Below, piece after piece: positions 57,751 to 64,000 of a DNA stretch of 64,000 nt (positions are counted from its first letter, which is position 1; every line of letters begins with the position of its first letter). The stretch lies in NCBI RefSeq assembly GCF_003324565.1, contig NZ_QOLA01000007.1, positions 62,001 through 126,000 of the forward strand, written 5' to 3'. A model generated the notes under the pieces. The model had not been told where the DNA came from. It did not search any database and saw only the letters and a list, made by a program, of their open reading frames with translations. The position numbers and the translations under genes were made by a program. Origin of the DNA: Streptomyces sp. SDr-06. GTDB lineage: Bacteria; Actinomycetota; Actinomycetes; Streptomycetales; Streptomycetaceae.

Positions 57751-57964
57751 GGGGACTCCTCACAGGCGGTGAAACCGTGCTCCCACCCGGGTGGCCGAAG
57801 AACGGACGGGGAAACTGCCCCGGGGCCACGAGTTCGACGGCGCACACCGGCGCCCTCACCCGTCACCCTAGGCGCGCCGCCCCCCTCCCGCCTGCGGGAG
57901 CGGCAGGAGCGGACGGTGGACGGCCGACTGGCGGGAGCCCCCGGGGCCGGGTAGCCCTGGACGA

Positions 57965-57988
57965 GTGTGGGCACCCGGCCCAGGGGTA
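57965..57988 (+). promoter_or_regulatory. Possible stress-sigma (SigB-like) promoter
   Basis: GTGT (57965-57968) and GGGTA (57984-57988) are separated by 15 bp, near the SigB-family pattern GTTT-N14-16-GGGTA. The start point would lie about 35 bp before ATG 58033. One mismatch in the -35 makes this tentative. Confidence 0.3.
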
Positions 57989-58032
57989 CTGGCGCAGCGC
58001 GGACGGGGAGCGACATCCGACGAGGAGGAACG

Positions 58033-61000
58033 ATGGATCTGCCCGACAACGCTGCCTCGCCCGGGCGCGGGGCAGACACGGGCACCGCGGGCCTGGACAC
58101 TGCCGCGCTGGAGCGCACGTTGCGCGCGCGGGTCGACGGTGAGGTGCGGTTCGACGCCGGCAGCCGCGGCGCCTACAGCACCGACGGATCCAACTACCGC
58201 CAGGTCCCGATCGGAGTGGTCGTGCCGCGCTCGGTGGACGCCGGCGCCGAGGCGGTCGCGGTGTGCGCCGAGTTCGGCGCACCGGTCCTCTCGCGGGGAG
58301 GAGGGACCAGCCTGGCGGGCCAGTGCACCAACACGGCCGTCGTCATCGACTGGACCAAACACTGCCACGCGCTCGTCTCGGTCGACCCCGCGCGGCGCAC
58401 CTGCGTGGTCGAGCCGGGCCTCGTACTGGACGAGATCAACCGCCAACTCGCCCCGCACGAGCTGAAGTTCGGGCCGAAGCCCTCCACCCACAGCCACTGC
58501 GCGCTCGGCGGCATGATCGGAAACAACTCCTGCGGCGCCTCCGCCCAGGCCTACGGCAAGACCGTCGACAACGTACGGCGGCTCGAGGTGCTGACCTACG
58601 ACGGGACACGGATGTGGGTCGGCGCCACCCCCGACGAGGAGTTCGCGGACATCGTCGCCGCGGGCGGGCGCCGGGGCGAGCTCTACCAAGGGCTGCGCGA
58701 CCTCATCGACCGCCATCTCGCCGAGGTCAGGCGCGGCTTCCCGAAGATCCCCCGCAGGGTGTCCGGCTACAACCTCGACTCGCTGCTCCCGGAGAACGGC
58801 TTCGACGTGGCCCGCGCCCTGGTGGGCAGCGAAGGCACGCTCGTGACCGTGCTGCACGCGGAGCTCGACCTCGTACCCGTGCCGCCCCACGAGGCCATGC
58901 TGGTGCTCGGCTACCCCGACATCTGCGCCGCCGCCGACGACGTGCCCCGCCTCCTCGAACACTGTTCCCCTTCCCAACTGGAGGCGCTGGACGGGCGGAT
59001 GGCGCAGCTCATGCGCGAGGAGCACGCCTACCTCGAATCCCTCGACCGGTTCCCGGAGGGCGAGAGCTGGCTGCTCGTGCAGTTCACCGGCGACAGCCAG
59101 GACGACGTCGACGGTCAGGCCCACGCCCTGCTGCGGGCGCTGGGGCGGGAGGAGAAGGACGCCTCGGTGGCGTTCTCCGACGACCCGGCGCGCGAACAGC
59201 AGCTCCTCAAGGCCCGCGAGGCCGGGCTCGGTGTGACCGCGCGGCCGCCCGACGAGCGCGAGACGTGGGAGGGCTGGGAGGACTCGGCCGTCCCGCCGGA
59301 GCGCCTGGGCGACTACCTGCGCGCCCTCAGGGAGCTGTTCGAGGAATTCGGCTACGACCATCCCTCGCTGTACGGGCACTTCGGCCAGGGGTGCGTGCAC
59401 ACGCGTATCCCCTTCGGCCTGAAGACGGCCGAGGGGGTGGCCTCCTTCCGCCGGTTCCTGTTCCGGGCGGCCGATCTGGTCGCGTCCTTCGGCGGGTCGC
59501 TGTCGGGCGAACACGGCGACGGGCAGGCCCGTGGTGAGCTCCTGGTCCGCATGTTCGGCGAGCCGCTCGTGGGGGCGTTCGGCGAGCTGAAGGCGCTGTT
59601 CGACCCGGACGACCGGATGAACCCGGGGAAGATCGTCAGCCCCTGCCGCGCGGACGAGAACCTGCGGCTCGGCGCCCGCTGGCGGCCGCGGGAGTTCGAC
59701 ACCCACTTCGGCTACCCCGACGACGAGGGCTCCTTCACCCGGGCGGTGCTGCGCTGCGTCGGCATCGGGAACTGCCGCACCCACTCCGGCGGCGTCATGT
59801 GCCCCTCCTACCGGGCGACGGGGGAGGAGGAGCACTCCACCCGGGGCCGGGCCCGGCTGCTGTTCGAGATGCTGGACGGCCACGCCGATTCGCCGGTGAC
59901 CGGGGGCTGGCGCTCCAGTGAGGTCAACGACGCGCTCGACCTCTGCCTGGCCTGCAAGGGCTGCAAGTCCGACTGCCCGACCGGCGTCGACATGGCCACC
60001 TACAAGGCCGAGTTCCTCTCCCACCACTACACGCGCCGCCTGCGCCCGGCCGCGCACTACTCCCTGGGCTGGCTGCCGCTGTGGGCCCGTCTGTCCCGGC
60101 TGGCCCCCAGGGCCACCAACGCGCCCTCCTGCGCGCCCCCGGCATCGCCCGGCTCGGCAAACGGGCCGCGGGCGTGGCGCCCCAGCGCGAGGCACCCGCC
60201 TTCGCCGAGGAGTCGTTCGTGCGCTGGTGGGCGGCGCGCGGCAGGTCCGAGCCCGATCCGGCCGACGCGCACACCGTCGTCCTGTGGCCCGACACGTTCT
60301 CCACGTACTTCCACCCCGGCGTCGCCAAGTCCGCGGTACGGGTCCTGGAGAGCGCCGGGTTCCATGTGGCGGTGCCCACGCAGGCCGTGTGCTGCGGCCT
60401 GACCTGGGTCTCCACCGGTCAACTCACCACCGCCCGGCGGGTGTTGCGCCGCACCCTCGACGTGCTGCGGCCATGGCTGGAGGCGGGCACCCCGATCGTG
60501 GGCCTCGAGCCGTCGTGCACCGCCGTCTTCCGCGCGGACGCGCCCGAACTGATGCCGGACGACCAGGACGTACAGCGCCTGGCTCAGCAGACCCGGACCC
60601 TCGCCGAGTTCCTGCTCGAGCGGGCGCCGCACGAGTGGCGGCCGCCGCGGCTCTCCCGGCAGGCCGTCGTCCAGCCGCACTGCCACCAGCACGCGGTACT
60701 CAAGGACGACGCCGACCGTGAACTGATGCGCCGCACGGGCCTGGACGCCGAGGTCCTGGACGAGGGCTGCTGCGGCCTGGCCGGCAACTTCGGCTTCGAG
60801 CAGGGCCATTACGACCTGTCCATGAAGATCGGCGAGCAGGGCGTCCTGCCCGCGGTCCGCGACGCCTCGCCGGGCTCCCTGGTCATCGCCGACGGGTTCA
60901 GCTGCCGCACCCAGATCGAGCAGGGCGACACCGGCCGCCGGGCCGTGCACCTCGCCGAGGTGCTGGCGCTCGGGCTCGACGGGCCGCTGCCCGCCAGCCA

Positions 61001-61130
61001 TCCGGAGAAGCTCGCCGCCCGCCCCGAGCCGTCGCCCAAGGACGCGCGGCTGGCCACCGGCGCGGCCTGCCTGGCCCTGGGCGGCGCAGCGGCCGCCCTC
61101 TACGCCTGGACCCGCCGGCGCCGCGGCTGA
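58033..61130 (+). pseudogene. FAD-binding and Fe-S oxidoreductase (D-lactate dehydrogenase/GlcD-GlpC-like), apparent frameshift
   Basis: A fused oxidoreductase of about 1030 residues if read through a one-base shift. Residues about 45-250 are the FAD_binding_4 domain (VLSRGGGTSLAGQCTNTAVVIDW, GGMIGNNSCGASAQAYGK), followed by the FAD-oxidase C-terminal domain. Two 4Fe-4S sites follow (CVGIGNC..HSGGVMCPSY and CLACKGCKSDCPTG). The CCG domain (CCGLTWVSTGQ, CHQHAV, CCGLAGNFGFEQ) is in another frame. The first frame loses similarity after 60120 and stops at 60402; the correct frame resumes at ALLRAPGIARLGKRAAG, consistent with one missing base near 60120-60126. This may be a sequencing error or a real mutation. 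GAGGAGGAA precedes ATG 58033. Confidence 0.75.
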
Positions 61131-61187
61131 CCGAAGGGTTCACCCCCACCCCCGATCCAGCGAAACGCACCAGCGAAAGGCTGTCCC

Positions 61188-63008
61188 GTGTCCCTCAAAG
61201 TCTCCGACCACGTTCTCCAGCGGCTGCGCGAGTGGGAGGTCGAGAACGTCTTCGCCTACCCGGGCGACGGCATCAACGGCCTGCTCGCCGCGTGGGGGCG
61301 CGCCGAGAACAAGCCCCGGTTCATCCAGGCCCGGCACGAGGAGATGGCCGCCTTCGAAGCCGTCGGCTACGCCAAGTTCTCCGGCCGGGTCGGCGTGTGC
61401 GCGGCCACGTCGGGCCCGGGCGCCATCCACCTCCTCAACGGCCTGTACGACGCGAAGCTGGACCACGTGCCGGTCGTCGCGATCGTGGGCCAGACCAACC
61501 GCAGCGCCATGGGCGGCTCCTACCAGCAGGAAGTCGACCTGCTGAGCCTCTACAAGGACGTGGCCGGCGACTACTGCGAGATGGTCACCGTGCCCGAGCA
61601 GCTGCCCAACGTCCTCGACCGCGCGATGCGCGTCGCCCGTGCCCGGCGCACGGTGACCGCGATCATCATCCCGGCCGACGTGCAGGAGCTGGACTACTCG
61701 CCGCCGCAGCACGCCTTCAAGATGGTGCCCTCGAGCCTCGGCATGGCCGCCTACGCGCCGGTCCCGGCCGACGACGACATCGCCCGGGCCGCGGAGGTGC
61801 TCAACGCGGGGGAGAAGGTGGCCATCCTCATCGGACAGGGCGCCCGGGGCGCCCAGCCCGAGGTGCGCGAGGCCGCCGACGTGCTCGGCGCGGGCGTGGC
61901 CAAGGCCCTGCTCGGCAAGGACGCGCTGCCCGACGACCTGCCGTACGTGACCGGCTCGATCGGCCTGCTCGGCACGCGGCCCAGCTACGAGCTGATGCAG
62001 GGCTGCGACACGCTGCTCGTCATCGGATCGAGCTTCCCCTACACCCAGTTCATGCCCGGTCTCGACCAGGCGCGCGCGGTGCAGATCGACATCGATCCGC
62101 ACATGGTCGGGCTGCGCTACCCCTTCGAGGTCAATCTGGTCGGTGACGCGCGCGAGACCCTCAAGCGGCTCCTTCCGCAACTGCGGCGCAAGGGCCACGG
62201 CAAGTGGCGCAAGAAGATCGAGAAGGACACCGCACGCTGGTGGGAGGTGATGGAGCGGCGCGCCGCGGTGGAGGCCGATCCGATCAACCCCGAGTACGTG
62301 GTGCACGCGCTCGACGCGCTCCTGCCCGACAACGTGATCCTGGCCGCCGACTCGGGCTCCGCCGCCAACTGGTACGCCCGCCACCTGCGCATGCGCGGTT
62401 CGATGCGCGGCTCGCTGTCGGGCACCCTGGCCACCATGGGCCCCGGCGTCCCCTATGTGATCGGCGCCAAGTTCGCTCACCCCGACCGCCCGGCCGTCGC
62501 GATCGTGGGCGACGGGGCGATGCAGATGAACGGGCTCGCCGAGCTGATCACCGCGGGCAAGTACTACCAGGACTGGAGCGACCCCCGGCTCGTCGTCGCC
62601 GTGCTCAACAACCAGGACCTCAACCAGGTCACCTGGGAGATGCGCGCCATGTCCGGCGCCCCCCAGTTCCTGCCCTCGCAGTCCCTGCCCGACGTGCCGT
62701 ACGCCGACTTCGCCCGCTCGATCGGCCTCGGCGGCGTACGCGTGGAGAAGCCGGGCGACGTCGAAGGGGCCTGGCGGCAGGCGCTGGCGGCCGACCGGCC
62801 GTTCGTCATCGACTTCCGCACCGACCCCGCGGTGCCGCCGATCCCGCCCCACGCCTCGCTGGACCAGATCGAGGCCGCGGCCGCGTCGGTCCTCAAGGGC
62901 GACAGCGACCGCGCCGGGATGATCAAGCAGGGCCTCAAGGCCAAGGTGCAGGAGATGCTCCCGGGCACCCGTCACCGCCACCCGGACGGAGGGGACGACG
63001 CGCGATGA
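61188..63008 (+). CDS. Thiamine diphosphate-dependent enzyme (pyruvate oxidase/acetolactate synthase-like)
   Basis: A 606-aa ThDP enzyme with three domains. The N-terminal part has the conserved catalytic Glu in QARHEEMAAFEAVGYAK and VFAYPGDGINGLL. The middle domain is nucleotide-binding-like. The C-terminal domain has the ThDP/Mg2+ motif GDGAMQMNGLAELITAG ending in NN (VLNNQDLNQ). It is closest in style to the pyruvate oxidase/dehydrogenase-like proteins annotated only as ThDP-requiring. GAAAGG lies 7 bp ahead of GTG 61188. It follows the Fe-S oxidoreductase by 57 bp and overlaps the enolase-superfamily gene by ATGA, so the three probably act in one pathway. Confidence 0.92.
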   Translation: MSLKVSDHVLQRLREWEVENVFAYPGDGINGLLAAWGRAENKPRFIQARHEEMAAFEAVGYAKFSGRVGVCAATSGPGAIHLLNGLYDAKLDHVPVVAIVGQTNRSAMGGSYQQEVDLLSLYKDVAGDYCEMVTVPEQLPNVLDRAMRVARARRTVTAIIIPADVQELDYSPPQHAFKMVPSSLGMAAYAPVPADDDIARAAEVLNAGEKVAILIGQGARGAQPEVREAADVLGAGVAKALLGKDALPDDLPYVTGSIGLLGTRPSYELMQGCDTLLVIGSSFPYTQFMPGLDQARAVQIDIDPHMVGLRYPFEVNLVGDARETLKRLLPQLRRKGHGKWRKKIEKDTARWWEVMERRAAVEADPINPEYVVHALDALLPDNVILAADSGSAANWYARHLRMRGSMRGSLSGTLATMGPGVPYVIGAKFAHPDRPAVAIVGDGAMQMNGLAELITAGKYYQDWSDPRLVVAVLNNQDLNQVTWEMRAMSGAPQFLPSQSLPDVPYADFARSIGLGGVRVEKPGDVEGAWRQALAADRPFVIDFRTDPAVPPIPPHASLDQIEAAAASVLKGDSDRAGMIKQGLKAKVQEMLPGTRHRHPDGGDDAR

Positions 63009-64000
63009 CGTCCGTGCCCTCCGGCGGTGCCCACGCGGGCGGTGATCTGCTCGTCGAGGAGGTCGAAGCGGCCGCGTACACGCTGCCCACCGACGCCCCG
63101 GAGGCCGACGGCACGCTGGAGTGGGACAGGACGACCCTGGTGGTGGTCCATGTCCGCTCCGGCGCAGCCGTGGGGCTCGGCTACACCTACGGAGCGCCCG
63201 AGACGGCGGCCTACGTCCGCGGGCACCTGGCGTCCGTGGTGAAGGGGCGCCTGGTGTGGGACGTGCCGGGCGTGAACGAGGCGATGACCCGGTCGGTGCG
63301 CAACGACGGCCGCCCGGGCCTGGTCTCGGGTGCGATCTCCGCCGTCGACATCGCCCTGTGGGACCTCAAGGCCAGGGCCCTCGGCGTACCGCTGACCCAC
63401 CTGCTCGGGCGGGCCCACCCGAGGGTGCCGGTGTACGGGAGCGGCGGTTTCACCACCTACGACGCCCGGCGCCAGGACGAGCAACTGCGGCACTGGGTCG
63501 AGGACCAGGGCATCCCCCGCGTCAAGATCAAGATCGGTGAGTCGTGGGGGAGGAGCGAGCGGCGCGACCGGGAGCGCGTCGCCGAGGCCCGCGCCTCCAT
63601 CGGTGACAGCACCGCCCTGTACGTCGACGCCAACGGCGCCTACACCGTCAAACAGGCCGTGCGGATGGGGAGTTGTCTCGACGGCCACGGCGTCACGTGG
63701 TTCGAGGAACCCGTCTCGTCGGACGACCTCGAAGGCCTCGCCCGGATCCGGTCGGCCGTCACCGTGGACGTGGCGGCCGGCGAATACGGTTACACGCTGG
63801 CCTACTTCGGGCACATGCTGAGGGCCGGCGCGGTGGACTGCCTCCAGGCGGACGCGACCCGCTGCGGTGGGCTCACCGTGTGGCTGCGCGCCGCGGCCCT
63901 CGCCCAGGCGTTCGGGGTGCAGATCTCCGGACACTGCGCCCCGCACGCGCACGCTGCCGCCGCGGCGGCAGCGCCCAACCTGCGCCACCTGGAGTGGTTC
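63005..64000 (+). CDS. Enolase-superfamily (mandelate racemase/muconate lactonizing) enzyme, 3' end outside window
   Basis: The first 332 residues are present and the frame is open to the right edge. Active-site features of the muconate-lactonizing type are visible: KxK in RVKIKIGE, metal ligands Asp in YVDANGAY, Glu in WFEEPVSS and Glu in AAGEYGYT, then DATRCGG and GHCAPHAHAAAAA. AVDIALWDLKARALGVPLTHLLGR is the usual barrel entry. It probably racemises, epimerises or dehydrates a carboxylate. It differs clearly from the dehydratase at 12296-13456 (KxD type). Its ATG overlaps the ThDP enzyme stop. Confidence 0.88.
   Translation, partial: MTSVPSGGAHAGGDLLVEEVEAAAYTLPTDAPEADGTLEWDRTTLVVVHVRSGAAVGLGYTYGAPETAAYVRGHLASVVKGRLVWDVPGVNEAMTRSVRNDGRPGLVSGAISAVDIALWDLKARALGVPLTHLLGRAHPRVPVYGSGGFTTYDARRQDEQLRHWVEDQGIPRVKIKIGESWGRSERRDRERVAEARASIGDSTALYVDANGAYTVKQAVRMGSCLDGHGVTWFEEPVSSDDLEGLARIRSAVTVDVAAGEYGYTLAYFGHMLRAGAVDCLQADATRCGGLTVWLRAAALAQAFGVQISGHCAPHAHAAAAAAAPNLRHLEWF

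Noticed and set aside
57868..60195. 775-codon minus-strand frame opposite the FAD/Fe-S gene
   Set aside because: The plus strand encodes clear FAD and Fe-S motifs; the minus frame has no recognisable domain.
1..64000. Mobile elements, prophage, tRNA genes or CRISPR arrays
   Set aside because: I found no transposase, integrase, terminal repeats, cloverleaf sequence or spaced direct-repeat array. Composition is even across the window apart from short intergenic stretches.

Overview
The window is GC-rich (roughly 70% or more), with GTG/TTG starts, many 4-bp ATGA/GTGA stop-start overlaps, Tat-type signal peptides and strong GC-rich hairpin terminators. The gene content (IclR regulator, F420-dependent oxidoreductase, MacAB-type exporter, Nur-like nickel operator, small conserved membrane proteins) points to a Streptomyces or close relative. 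All of it looks chromosomal. I see no tRNA, rRNA, CRISPR array, transposase or phage gene.

Layout. 1-3300: the 3' end of a glutamine synthetase-family gene followed by two cytochrome P450 genes. 3401-16276: a sugar module. It holds an IclR regulator with an SMP-30 lactonase, a long minus-strand unit (sugar-acid dehydratase, zinc dehydrogenase, a possible 22-aa peptide, a U32-like protein, a three-part sugar ABC importer, a secreted aldose epimerase) and a divergent secreted GH51 arabinofuranosidase. Four places in this module carry a 16-bp palindrome near GTTCGAAATTTCGAAC, usually as two copies starting 19 bp apart just after a -10 box. I read this as a local IclR regulon. 16387-19569: a secreted beta-propeller/amidohydrolase fusion. 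20073-24354: an osmoprotectant-type ABC system split over two strands, with a secreted lipase between its parts.

24425-31581: a six-gene MacAB-type exporter and two-component-system operon, divergent from a lipoprotein with a duplicated Cys motif. Both promoters carry CTCCCAG direct repeats with an 11-bp period. 31649-38522: a Tat-exported phospholipase C, then an acyl-CoA gene group (enoyl-CoA hydratase, SDR, quinone oxidoreductase, two acyl-CoA dehydrogenases). 38582-43753: a five-gene nickel/peptide ABC importer whose promoter is covered by a Nur-like palindrome. 43915-50116: a small membrane protein coupled to an AlkZ-like protein, a DUF779 protein, a carotenoid oxygenase-like protein, an amino-acid permease and an unassigned helical protein.

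50532-64000: a secreted propeller/ricin-domain protein, a long-form GAPDH, several small proteins (including a 51-aa two-helix membrane protein), a HAD phosphatase, an F420-dependent oxidoreductase, and a plus-strand unit made of an FAD/Fe-S oxidoreductase with an apparent one-base frameshift, a ThDP enzyme and an enolase-superfamily protein cut by the window end. All family assignments come from reading motifs by eye. No database search was run.
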